Assembly (NCBI GenBank): GCA_012295275.1
Contig: CM022676.1
Coordinates: 13,830,379 to 13,894,378, forward strand
Length of the DNA: 64,000 nucleotides
Direction of reading: 5' to 3'
Source of the DNA: Chrysomallon squamiferum
Taxonomy: Eukaryota; Mollusca; Gastropoda; Neomphalida; Peltospiridae
Part shown: positions 13,164 to 24,051 of the stretch, in pieces
Layout: every line of letters begins with the position of its first letter
Numbering within the stretch: the stretch's first letter is position 1
The notes under the pieces: model-generated
What the model was told of the DNA's origin: nothing
What the model saw: only the letters and a program-made list of their open reading frames with translations
The model's database searches: none
Made by a program: the position numbers and the translations under genes

Positions 13164-13298
13164 CTTCAAATTTCAAAATAGCCCTCTGATTAAGGAAGTA
13201 CGTTCTTGCTTGGTGAGTGTTTTCCTGGAACTGATAACGTTCTGTTTGACAGGTCACTGAAATATCTTCTGTGTATCGCTGTTTACACGTGACGCCAC
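13164..13298 (-). CDS. putative 135-bp phase 1-1 exon, gene unidentified (unit A)
   Basis: Minus strand: acceptor (..atcgctaaag) and donor (gaag followed by gtattttg) enclose 135 nt that enter and leave in phase 1, like extracellular modules. The peptide contains GVTCKQRYTEDISVTCQTER and ends ILKFEG. The open frame is kept in all three units, and A' carries only missense differences (Y to H, T to N). It lies opposite in strand to the Ig/FN3 exons. Two cysteines and hydrophobic alternation would suit part of an Ig-like fold, but I do not recognise the family. Confidence 0.35.
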
Positions 13299-13651
13299 CT
13301 TTAGCGATAAATACATGCACATATTTATTACATACAATGTGTGCCGTATAATGTAACGTGTCTTTCAAACCTGTTATTATATATATGTGTCATTACTTAT
13401 TTTATCTGTAAACTATTTATCTTTATTTCTCACAGTATACTGATGAAAAACTGATGGCTAACAAGTGTCTGTTATGTACGTCAGATAAAAATAGTATGCT
13501 AATAGTACTGGTGACAAGAAACGTTATAGCTAGGATCGTGAAAAATCAAATGTAATGATGAATCAGAAAATATGGGACAATCTCTTATTTGTACATGTTA
13601 TGAGTCAAAGATGTGACACTAACCATGTTTATTATTTCTTGTATATAGATA

Positions 13652-14020
13652 CTCTCCCAAAACAGAAACGCAAAAGTAGATTTTATTGAAATTGGAAATA
13701 TCTATCTAATGGATCAACAGAAAGCAGCAGAATGTTCACATTTTACACACTTTCGCAATTCATTAATATTGATGGTATTACATTGTAAAGGTTAAAGTTC
13801 AAGGTTATAACAGTATAATATCAATACCTTGTGTGCCCACCATGGGAGTCCAGAATTGCCTGATATCTCCTTCCCATAGCAGTAATGACATTAGGAATTA
13901 CACCTTGTGTAATGGTGGCCCACTCTGTCTGTAGTAATAATGCCAACTGAGCACGATTCTGTGGCTGTGGTTGATGCTGCCTCAGTCGTCTATCCAACTC
14001 GTCCCATAAATGCTCTATAG
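13652..14020 (-). mobile_element. Tc1/mariner remnant, transposase C-terminus (unit A)
   Basis: The TA-flanked end ctctcccaaaacagaaacgc resembles Tc1/mariner termini. A minus-strand frame encodes the transposase C-terminal region (IEHLWDELDRRLRQHQPQPQ, ending DSHGGHTRY). The frame is cut at 14020 by the hAT element, so only the 3' part remains. Confidence 0.75.
14013..14020. other. 8-bp hAT target-site copy inside the Tc1/mariner element
   Basis: CTCTATAG lies immediately before the hAT terminus. It fits the NTNNNNAN target preference of hAT elements. The matching copy at the far end was not found because that end is lost. Confidence 0.6.
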
Positions 14021-14940
14021 CAGTGTTTCCCAACGTGGGGCCTATGCCCCACTGGGGGGCAATTCAATAATAATAGGGGGGCAATATGAAAAATATAGTA
14101 ATATCAACATTTTTATTTTATTTAACCCTGTATGGGTACAAATTATAATTTTATAGGGTAAAATTGTAAATACAACCCAGCTGAGCACAACAGCTTGTGC
14201 AATCTAGTCAAGTGTTCACCCACTAATGTTATCGTGCATCTGGCACCAGCTATATGCGTAGCTTCTGACTTGTTTAAGAAGGTGAGTTCTAATCAGCTGT
14301 TCAACACTCACACTGAAGCTAAAATAGCAGAGGAAACTAACTACTGCCTTTTTGTCTGTTGTGCCACCAATGTTCGACTAATGAATCCATGAAGAGAGGT
14401 CGTCTCGAAAATCATTTGAAGGCAAAACACAGTATTCATGTTAATTGAAAACTGGAGTATTTTAAATCCCTAAAGGAGAAGTTTGAAAAAAGATCAACAA
14501 TAAATTCATTGTTCTCTGCAAGAAGTGCAAGCAAGGATCGTGGTCTTGAGGCTAGTTATGAAATTTCTCTTCTCATAGCAAAATGTGGCAAAAATCATAC
14601 AATAGGGGAGAATTTAATTAAGCCCGCAATATCAACTTTTCTGAAAGTAGTTCTTGAAAACGATGACCAAGATCTCAAAAGCATGCCGCTCAGTAATAAT
14701 ACTGTTAGTAGCAGGATTGATGAAATGAGCTGTGATGTAGAAGTACAACTTGTTGAAAAATTAAAATATACAAACTTTTCAATACAGTTGGACGAATCAA
14801 CTGTAAGAGATAGTGAAGTTCTGTTAATGGCCTATGCAAGATACGTTGATAATGGAGAATGTATTGAGGATATTTTTATTATTCATTACTTCCCCAGGAA
14901 ACAACTGATAGTATCTGAAACTGGGCCCTGGATTATGGTT
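14021..14940 (+). mobile_element. truncated hAT element, ZBED/SCAND3-like transposase pseudogene (unit A)
   Basis: The terminus CAGTGTTTCCCAACGTGGGG is hAT-like. Downstream is a degenerate BED zinc finger (CHQC, then RLENHLKAKH in another frame), then a transposase region similar to ZBED5/SCAND3/FAM200-type proteins: TIGENLIKP, PLSNNTVSSRIDEMS, and SIQLDEST with the first catalytic-type Asp. It is broken by a TGA in the linker (the cattgttaattgaaaac area, ~14442) and by frameshift around the finger. It ends in an ATT/TA microsatellite with no 3' terminus found. Inactive. Confidence 0.75.
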
Positions 14941-14950
14941 AATAATAATT

Positions 14951-14951
14951 A

Positions 14952-15029
<78 letters not shown>
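14951..15029. repeat. (ATT)n(AT)n microsatellite
   Basis: Repeat tract at the truncated end of the hAT remnant. Confidence 0.95.
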
Positions 15030-15033
<4 letters not shown>

Positions 15034-15593
15034 TTGAAGCACATAAATATATAAAAATATAATTGTAATGTTAATGTAAATACAAAAACGGATTTAATAA
15101 CAGAGGGACACATAGAGGGACATACAGAGACAGACAGAGAGAGACAAAAGCATAGAGAGAGATTCTGAGGATGAAGGGATTAAAAACAAAGTATCGATAG
15201 TGTAATGTTGTTTATGATAATGAGATGACGATGATGATAGTGATGATGATGAAACAAGTACAAGTATTACACCAATCAAAATGGTTTAATGATAATAATA
15301 ATAGCAATAACAATAATAATAATATAAATAACAACACCATCAATAAATAAATAAATAAATAAATAAATAATAATAGTAATTAGAAATAATAATGTAAAAA
15401 AAAAATAATTAAATGAAATATGTTCGCTAACATAAGAGAAAGTAATATATGGTGTCACGCCGTAAAGATAAAATCGTTTTAATGCATGATCAAGATCGTA
15501 ATGTGGATTCGATGATTTGTCTAAAGATTTACAGACATAGAAAATAATTCGGAAGGGACGAAGGCTTTACCATTGTCATCATCATTTCCCTAC

Positions 15594-15669
15594 CTGCGTA
15601 ATTCCCATCATGAATAAGCTGAAACTCTCTAGGAATGTGTTCATTATCACACTGTACAACAAACGCCAT
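15594..15669 (-). CDS. putative exon, gene unidentified (unit A)
   Basis: Minus strand, open from an ATG (15667-15669) or from an internal acceptor (tttgttgtacag, exon start 15651) to a donor at 15592-15593 (gcag followed by gtaggg). It encodes CDNEHIPREFQLIHDGNYAG and leaves in phase 1, which fits the phase 1 exon at 13164-13298. The frame is preserved in all three units. A further open segment upstream on the same strand (~15760-15850, DCDFGIPVHDLCC) also ends at a GTAAG donor. Family unknown. Confidence 0.3.
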
Positions 15670-17536
15670 AAATTTTATATAAAAAAACACATCCTGATAA
15701 ATTGTGGGTAAAATGTCGTGTTGTGATGTTGAATGACTAAAAGAGAAGACAAGACTTTTTTGACTTACATATTCTTACAACAAAGATCATGAACAGGAAT
15801 CCCGAAGTCACAATCAAACTGTAACATGAGCTTTACCACTGATACAACATCACAGATCACTGCAGCTGAGCAGCATCACCTTTGTCAGAAAACATGAGTT
15901 GGTGTCTTTAAAGAATTGAAAAGTTGACAACTATATGATATAAATGAATAGTGTTTTGGTATATTTAGCTTCCGTTCATAATTACAATTATAATTTAAAA
16001 TATGTTTTCTTTATAAATGAAGGGACAGGATTATACTATAATAAAATAATTTAGTTGTTTAATGATTAAAGTATGTTGGTAACAGCTTCAGCATGTGCCC
16101 TTGTTGATAAATCATTAATGCAACGATTATTTGATAGTTATGAACTAATTATTTCTGTGCATGCTACATTCAAGACACTAAATTCATTTATTCGCTGAAG
16201 AATGTATTGAAATTAACTGAATAGGTGTAGATGTTCACTGGAAAATATCCAGTAATTGAACAGACAACCACAAAACACAAAAACACGTACCTGCACCTAA
16301 TTTTAGTTTATATTTTTCTAGTATACTTAAGTTATACAATTTATAATAAACAAATAAATAAATTATATATATGTAGATAGAAAGATAGATGGGTAGATAG
16401 GTAGAGCAGATAAAGGGACATACTTCTAGGCCGACACACAAACAGCCTGACAGAAATGTATGTAGTTTGCCTTTTGGTGACACTGACATTCATCACTTGT
16501 AAACTGGTACACAGAAAAGTTTTCTTCACTTTTCTTAGCAATAAAACTTTGTAAATGAAAATATTTTATAAATATTTGTACTTATATATGTAATACGTTC
16601 CATGTCACTTACAAAAATGCTTTGAAACAACACCCGTGACCATATTATGCATATGAAAATGTGAATCAGGATGTAAATTAAACTTGTTGAGTTTGGGATA
16701 GACACACTCATCTGTTCAGTTTTGAAATCAGAAGTGTTATTTCTTTCCATATATTTGGATTCATTTACTTGTTATACCTACTGTCATATCAGATTTTTTG
16801 TTTTTTTAAATAGTTTTATGAGTATGTATTAAGAGTGAAATATTCAGTAATAATATTAATAATAAAATTGCATACACAAAGTAAATTATCGATTAAACCT
16901 AATAGTCATCCGATGAACGAAAACTTGTTTATACTTTTTAAAACAACAAATCGTATTACAATTCGATTAATATCTTCTTGTTTAAATTTCTATGTATTTT
17001 TATTCATTTCATTTAAAACTCGAAATAAGTGAGACATAGAATTATGTTCTAAAATGAAGACTGTGAACTGAATAACAGTTATAACTGTGTCAACAAAACA
17101 TTCAGTGATTATATTTGATATCTGGAATGGTATTGATATGACAAGCTCAAATTTGCACATTTTGGCCTTAAATGGGCGTGACTGCAGCCATAAAGACAAA
17201 CTAATAGTAAAAAATGAGTTTAGTAGTAAAACACACTTAGTATAGACATGCTGACCTCAGTTTGTCCATCTCTGACACTTTCAGTGATTTAATGTAAATA
17301 AATGCTCCAGGTTGCACTAATCTTAAAAGCAGCTTAAATATAAGATTGTGAAGTTAAAAGGTTTTTTTTTGTTTGTTTGTTTCTGGGATAATTTGTCACG
17401 GGATGAATCTGAGCGATATTTTCCAAAAGATTGTCCAAAAGATTATATTTATAAACTTAAATAGTTTAACTTTTTTAATCCACAAGTTTATTTTCGAAAT
17501 TTGTAATCACCATCTTACATTTTGTCTTTGATTTAG
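15670..17536. other. no firm gene; conserved between units
   Basis: Apart from the open segment noted near 15760-15850, the interval is AT-rich. Short open segments on both strands are shared by all three units simply because the whole DNA is duplicated. Confidence 0.4.
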
Positions 17537-17616
17537 TTTCTGGATGGAGAATCCTTACACTCAAATGTCATTATCCGTCAGATGTCTCTAGTAGCAATTG
17601 GATACATTACGTTATA
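17537..17616 (+). pseudogene. possible degenerate Ig-domain exon (unit A)
   Basis: After a good acceptor (ttttgtctttgatttag) comes a phase 1 open stretch with LTLKCHYPSDVSSSNWIHY, which looks like strands B and C of an Ig domain (Cys, then Trp). It meets a stop soon after and has no second cysteine. Equivalent remnants begin at 44104 (-, A') and 57174 (+, A''). Confidence 0.3.
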
Positions 17617-17994
17617 TGATTCAAGATTTTCTTTACTTATATTTAGTTTTTATTAATTAATTCATGTATTTCCATTTATTCTTTTTGTCTGTATTTTATA
17701 ACGGCTGGACATACTGCAGACATGTACGAAATTCCATCTGTTCATATGAAAAAATCTATCACATTTACTTAAATGCTATCTTCATATATACCAAACATCA
17801 AATTTAATCATTGTATTTTAATTGTTTTTGTTTTGTTTTTCTTGTGCTTTTTTTCTCTAATTTTGCTTTCCATAAGAATTATTGTTTTTATTCACTTGTT
17901 TTTTTTTTCTTCTAACTGTAATAAATGAATACACTCAGACCATACCTTCCATTTGCTGTTATAATGATTTATTTATATATTTATTTATTTATAG

Positions 17995-18249
17995 ATCGAG
18001 TCCTCTCGGTTAAATTTAGTCCTTCAACTCCAGGAAACATTGTTGAAGGAGAAACTCTAAATGTGACCTGTGTTGCTGATTGTGACTCATCTTGTGTCTA
18101 CACGTGGAGAAGTGAAGATCGGTATTTGGTCAACAGCTCTCAGTTAACTGTTGGTCCTATCAGCAGAAATCAGACAGGACAAACATTTACATGTAAAGCA
18201 AGTAGTTCTGAACTTTCAGGAAGTAACCAGTTCCAGCTTAGAGTTCGAT
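17995..18249 (+). CDS. Ig-domain exon 1 of receptor-like gene (unit A)
   Basis: 255-bp phase 1-1 exon between acceptor (tttatttatag) and donor (GTAAGT at 18250). Ig-fold hallmarks: strand B Cys (LNVTCVAD), an extra Cys pair (DCDSSC), strand C Trp (YTWRSED), strand F Cys (GQTFTCKAS). N-glycosylation sequons NVT and NSS are visible. It is followed by a second Ig exon and an FN3 exon, as in cell-surface Ig/FN3 receptors and adhesion proteins. The exon is mosaic: the 5' part resembles the second cassette of A'', the 3' part (CKASSSELS) resembles its first cassette. No signal-peptide exon found. Confidence 0.75.
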
Positions 18250-18913
18250 GTAAGTTCCAGATTCAGACATAAAATTACAACTTTAAATACAAAAAATATG
18301 TCAAAACGGAATAAAAAAATTGAAAAAAAATATCAAGATAAATATCGAATACCAGTTTTTTTTTTAATTCATCTCAACAAAATCTGTTAAATGAAGACAT
18401 GTTAATAAAATATAAAATTTTTAAAATAACATAATTTATTCAGAGGTTTCTTCATAATTATCTTCTTCCGCTTGCATTTTCACTCGCTCTAAAAACCTCA
18501 ACAATTTTTGACTGCAATACAGTTGAAAAAAAATTTTTTTTTTTTCACTTTATTTTAATAAAAGTGATATTTCAATTTTTTATCTTTTTTTTTTTGAACC
18601 AGCATACCTTGTATATCCCGTTTTTATAGGCATTGACTTCCAAACCTGTAATTTAATGTATCTATCTGTCATAATAATCTGTGTTTTTTGATTATATTTT
18701 AAAATATATTCCAGCTTTTTTATTTATTCTGAACTGAAGTTGTAACGTTTTTCAATCAAGAACTTGGATGTCTCTTAATTAGTTCCAGTGAGAGGCAACT
18801 GTCTGTAGACATCACTTTCATCTTCCGCTTTAAAGACTTCTTCAAAGATCTAAGTTTTATCATGATTTCTTTTTTAGAAAGTTCATTACATGATCTGTTT
18901 GTTAGTTGTTGTT

Positions 18914-18949
<36 letters not shown>

Positions 18950-19447
18950 TGTATTATTATTTTATTATTAATTCATCCATGTTAAAATGAAATTCTTGTC
19001 ATCTTTAAAAAAAACAAAAGTATACTGGAGAAACGTATCTGACTAGATAGTGCTGTAGATGTGATGACATTATTTACGCATCATGTTCCCAGCACTTGTG
19101 TGAAAAACTTCAACCTGATTTTGTTTTAGCGATGCACAATAAAAATCTTCTTTATAAATATCTTTCCTACATTACGTGATCATCAATAGTACTTTCCTTT
19201 GATGATCTTTCTAAGTTAATTCGAATTTACTCACAGAGGAATATTAAAGTAAAACTATTGTAGACAATCTTTTTATCTCCACAACATACATACATACAGA
19301 TCTGCTTTTGGAGTAAAACGACTGACACTGTTTTAGTATTTAGCACTATGTGGTAATGAACATTAAATTATTAGTTTTCGACTTGTTTCACCTTGCAGCT
19401 CAATGATAGTTGATTTCACATATAGCACATGTATTCAATCATTGCAG

Positions 19448-19726
19448 ACCAAACTTCTATCACATCTTTGACGTTCAACTCGAAGTCTACAAAGTTAACA
19501 GTTGATGAGCTGACTCCCATGACTCTGAGATGTGAAGTTGACAGTAATCCAGCATCTCACATCAAACTGTTAAACAACTCACACATTCTACGTGAAGTGA
19601 ACAACTCCAAGTCAGTGGAGTACAGCTGGAATGAAGCTGGATGTCTGGATACAGGATTTTACACTTGTGAAGCAGGAAACAACGTCAAGTCTGATGTCAG
19701 TCAAAGCGTGCAGCTTATTGTTAAAT
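19448..19726 (+). CDS. Ig-domain exon 2 of receptor-like gene (unit A)
   Basis: 279-bp phase 1-1 exon between acceptor (caatcattgcag) and donor GTAACT. Ig C2-type pattern: strand B LRCEVDSNPAS, no canonical strand C Trp (IKLLNNS instead), strand F motif DTGFYTCEAGN. Several NNS-type sequons. Open throughout and nearly identical to the A' and A'' second-cassette exons. Confidence 0.75.
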
Positions 19727-19799
19727 GTAACTGTTTTTTTAACACAAATTAGAATATCAGTAATAATGGAAATAGCAACTTGCACACATACACACATTT

Positions 19800-20028
19800 A
19801 CACATGCATACATTTATGTGCGCGCATTCTTATTACAATATGGTCATGTTTATCAACGTTAGTTAGCCTGATTGTCTTTCTGCCTACAAGGTACACTGAG
19901 GATTCCCGAGTGTATACATGTATATATAGAGACGCAGATACAAACACTCATATGCACATTTTTTTCTTTCTTCTCATATGGTCATGTTTTTCAACATTAA
20001 TTAGCCTGACTGTGTTTTCTCCTACAAG
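19800..20028. repeat. intronic duplication carrying a decoy FN3 acceptor
   Basis: The ~50 bp before the true FN3 acceptor (catatggtcatgttt..agcctgactgtg..cctacaag) occurs twice: near 19840-19905, followed by gtacactgaggattcccg, and at 19976-20028, followed by the real exon. The first copy keeps a usable AG but only a remnant of the exon start. Confidence 0.6.
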
Positions 20029-20328
20029 GTACACCCAGCCCTCCTTCCAATGTGAGCCTGCAGAGAATCAGCTCTTCTGCCATCTCAGTGTCTTGGACAG
20101 AGGAATATAACGGTGGCTTCGTGCAAACATTCATTTTACAGTACAGAGAAAACACGTCAACACAGTGGAACAACATCGCAGAGAAATTTCTAGAACGTGG
20201 TCTACACACAACCCATACAACAGTGATAGCGCCTCTGTAATCAGACACGAAGTATCTTGTGAGAATGTTGGCTTACAATAAATACGGAGTTAAAGGTTTT
20301 ACAGATGAGAGATATATTTTGATGACAG
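20029..20328 (+). pseudogene. fibronectin type III exon with nonsense codon (unit A)
   Basis: 300-bp phase 1-1 exon (acceptor tctcctacaag, donor GTACCT). FN3 features: Pro-rich start (PSPPSNVSLQ), strand B Trp (ISVSWTEE), ILQYRE, and the C-terminal pattern YLVRMLAYNKYG. A TAA at 20238-20240 replaces the Lys AAA present in A' and in the second cassette of A''. If transcribed, the product would end inside FN3, before the membrane anchor. Confidence 0.75.
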
Positions 20329-20332
20329 GTAC

Positions 20333-20805
20333 CTTGTCATATATGATATTTTGATTACTGACAAAGGTCATTTTATTAATACATCATCACATAATAATTC
20401 AGATCAAAATAAGTAATAACATTCATTAAAAATTTCAACATGGAAGTGAATTAAACAACGCCCTCTCAGTTTCGCCGAACTGTTGTAATGCTTTTATCCG
20501 AGTTTGCAAAAATTGTAAACAATAGATGCACTGATGTAAACCTTAATTAATATTTCTAATAACAGAAGAAAATAATAATAATAAAAAAAATGAACAAATT
20601 GTCCATCTTATATATTATTGATTATATAAAATAATCAATAAAATATAATGTGGTTGTTGTTGTTGCTATGTGTAAAAGTTACCATCATAAGAGGAGCACT
20701 AACTAGAAACACGAACACAAAAATAACATTTTTCCAATGGGAAATCAAGTTATTATTTTACAGGAAACAAACCTGATTAATCAGTGATTTACTTTTTTCT
20801 CATTA
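20333..20805 (+). repeat. direct repeat copy 1 (partner 21512-21980)
   Basis: Starts just after the FN3 exon (cttgtcatatatgatattt) and is repeated 1179 bp downstream with few differences. A' has only one copy. A more diverged third version lies around 20865-20960. Confidence 0.85.
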
Positions 20806-20997
20806 TAATTATAATATTAATAAAAGTTACACTCATCTACAAACATCATTTCCAAGTGTAACTAATATAAAGCCACTCCCTCAATTTCGCCGAACTGTGG
20901 CCATCTTGTGTGTATTTTGTAAAGATCCACCATAATTGTTGCTCCGGTGTAAACCTTAATTTAAAAAAGAATAACAATAAAAAAAGAAATGAAATGA

Positions 20998-21055
<58 letters not shown>

Positions 21056-21204
21056 TAAAATAAAATAAAATAAAATAAAATAAAATTACATTACATTAAA
21101 ACAAAATAAAGTAAAATAAGTAAAGTAAAACAAAAAAATTAAAGAAACAGATATTATAAACTGTTTGATTTAGCCCACATTTTCGTTTTTCTGATAATTA
21201 GCAC

Positions 21205-21246
<42 letters not shown>

Positions 21247-21511
21247 TTGTTGTTATTCTAAGACAAAAGAAAAACAGCTGATTTTAGATATAGAACTTTC
21301 AAAATATTTATTTACAAAATCTTTATTGTTAATTAAAAATATTATTTTTCAAGAAAGAAATAAGCACAGAAAAAAAAAAGACTACAAACAATAATGCTAT
21401 AATAAATCAATTAATTATTGGTCAGTATTTCGCGACCAGGAAACAAAAATGTCCGGTTTTCTTCATCTAGACACCTACATGGAAAAATAATCAAAAATAA
21501 GTAAAATACTA

Positions 21512-21980
21512 CTTGTCATATATGATATTTTGATTACTGACAAAGGTCATTTTATTAATACATCATCATATAATAATTCTGATCAAAATAAGTAATAACA
21601 TTCATTAAAAATTTCAACATGGAAGCAAATTAATCAACGCCCTCTCAGTTTCGCCGAACTGTTGTAATGCTTTTATCCGAGTTTGCAAAAATTGTAAACA
21701 ATAGATGCACTGATGTAAACCTTAATTAATATTTCTAATAACAGAAGAAAATAATTATTAAAATAAATGAACAAATTGTCCATTTTATTTATTATTGATT
21801 ATATAAAATAATCAATAAAATATAATGTGGTTGTTGTTGTTGCTATGTGTAAAAGTTACCATCATAAGAGGAGCACTAACTAGAAACACGAACACAAAAA
21901 TTAAATTTTTCCAATGGGAAATCAAGTTATTATTTTACAGGAAACAAACCCGATTAATCAGTGATTTACTTTTTTCATTA
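21512..21980 (+). repeat. direct repeat copy 2 (partner 20333-20805)
   Basis: Second copy. The intervening 0.7 kb, with AAT, AAAAT and ATT runs, is absent from A'. Confidence 0.85.
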
Positions 21981-22791
21981 TTTGAAACAAAAGACCAATT
22001 TTAATCATTCGTCTAACTTTTAATATGAAGCTAACTAACCTGACCTCAAAACAATCAAAAGAGATTAATAAATAAAATAAAATTTATTTTAAAAACCCTA
22101 CAAAACAAAATTGATCAAGTATTTATGAATTAAAAACTAATATACAAAGATCAATTAAATATATTTTAAACAATGAAATAAAATTAGGTTCTAAAAACAA
22201 TTTTTGTTATATTACTTTCTTGAATTCGACAAACTGATGTATATGTGGCTGTAATTGATTTCTATATTACAAAAATGTAAGATATTCCTAGAATAATTTA
22301 AAATGAGTAAATTCTTCTTCTGTGCTATGATTCTCTTTTCCACTGTCTCTAAACATATATATATATATCAATTACATTTTTATTTATTATTTTATACAAT
22401 TTTTTTTTTTTTCAAATTGTTCTTAACAATATTATTAAAAACATGTAAATCTTTATCATTAGTTCTTTATATGTGATTCTATTTTTGTTAATTTTCAACT
22501 GCTTTCTTCATTTTTTGCTTGTTACCTATCTACTGATTTAATTGTGTTTTTGTTAAACTTTTGTTGTGTGTTTATTTATTAATTATTTCTTTATTTAGGT
22601 TTTAAGTATATATATATTAAATATATATATATATATAACCAAAGCCATGATTTCTTTATGGAATAAATATAAAAGTAATGTGCATTTGTTCTTTACATGT
22701 CTTTTTTGTTTTAAAAATTATTTAATTAATGTTTCTTCTACTTCTTCTTTTTTTCATCATCATCATCATCTTCTTCTTCTTCTTCTTCTTC

Positions 22792-22797
<6 letters not shown>

Positions 22798-22887
<90 letters not shown>
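22798..22887. repeat. (ATT)n microsatellite
   Basis: Long ATT run preceded by CTT/CAT units; mirrored at 39967-40045 in A'. Confidence 0.95.
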
Positions 22888-22889
<2 letters not shown>

Positions 22890-23265
22890 TTTCTTATTAT
22901 TCTATTTATTTTACCTTTTATTTATTTTTTTATTTTTTTTTTTTTTTTTAGCTTCTGATCTTCAGTTGTCTCAGAAATAATTAAAACAAATAAATAAAAA
23001 TAAATACATTTTTTTTAAAAAGAGGAAAAAAGAGGGATAAAAAATCAGATTTCTTTAATGAAACAGTTTCTTTTACTAGATAACAGACATCCTCAATTCC
23101 TTATTAATGAAGTGGTGGCCTATCACAAGATCATACATGCTTCTTTCAGGCCTACACATTTTCCAGGTAGAAACACTAGACCAGGTCAATGAGTGCAAGA
23201 AGAAATATGAGAAAAGTGAATGTTAAAGTTTGGTTTATAAGTCCCCAGATAGAGCTGCTGCTTGT

Positions 23266-23323
<58 letters not shown>

Positions 23324-24020
23324 AAAATAAAAAACAATGAAAATTAAAATTAAAGTTATCTTTAATTCAGTAAATCCAAGGCTTTGTTTACAAGAGGTTT
23401 AGGACCAGTGTTATCAAGGTTAGGAACAGATTTAAATACAAACTCATCTCAACACACATTTCATAAAACATACTAAAAGATAAAATTATTATTAATTAAT
23501 TATAATTGAAACTGACCTTTTTCTCATTTTTTTCAATTGTATTTATTTATTTTTTCAGACTTTTACAACGAGAGTCTAGGCCTAGGCCAGCATTGTCAGG
23601 ATTTGGGTTTGATATCAGTTTTAACTTTTAATATAAAACATGATGAACAATATGTACAAGTCTTAAAATGATAGTTATTTTTTTTTTCACATATACATGT
23701 ATTTAATAAAATTTCTGTCTTTCTTTCTTTATTAAAGTGCATTTGTTCTGTCTAAGCCACTTTCTATTTAAAACTATTTGTTTATTTGCTAGGGTAGATT
23801 TTATTTTTGAGATATTACGGACATCAGCAGCTATTCGGTTTACAACAAATAAATTATGTTGATAATTAAACACTGTCATGTTGTTTTCATTTTATTTTTC
23901 TCAGTTTGATTCACATTATAAGCAGCATTGATATTTGTTAGAGTTACCTCCCTGCTGAAAGCAAGATAACTGTCCTGATCATTCATTTTTTATTTTGGTG
24001 ATTGATTCACAAACATAACA

Positions 24021-24051
<31 letters not shown>

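Noticed and set aside
16235-17200. Short frames conserved in all three units (for example 16535-16750 and 16835-17032)
   Set aside because: Conservation reflects recent duplication of the whole unit. Composition is AT-biased and no splice sites or domains are seen.
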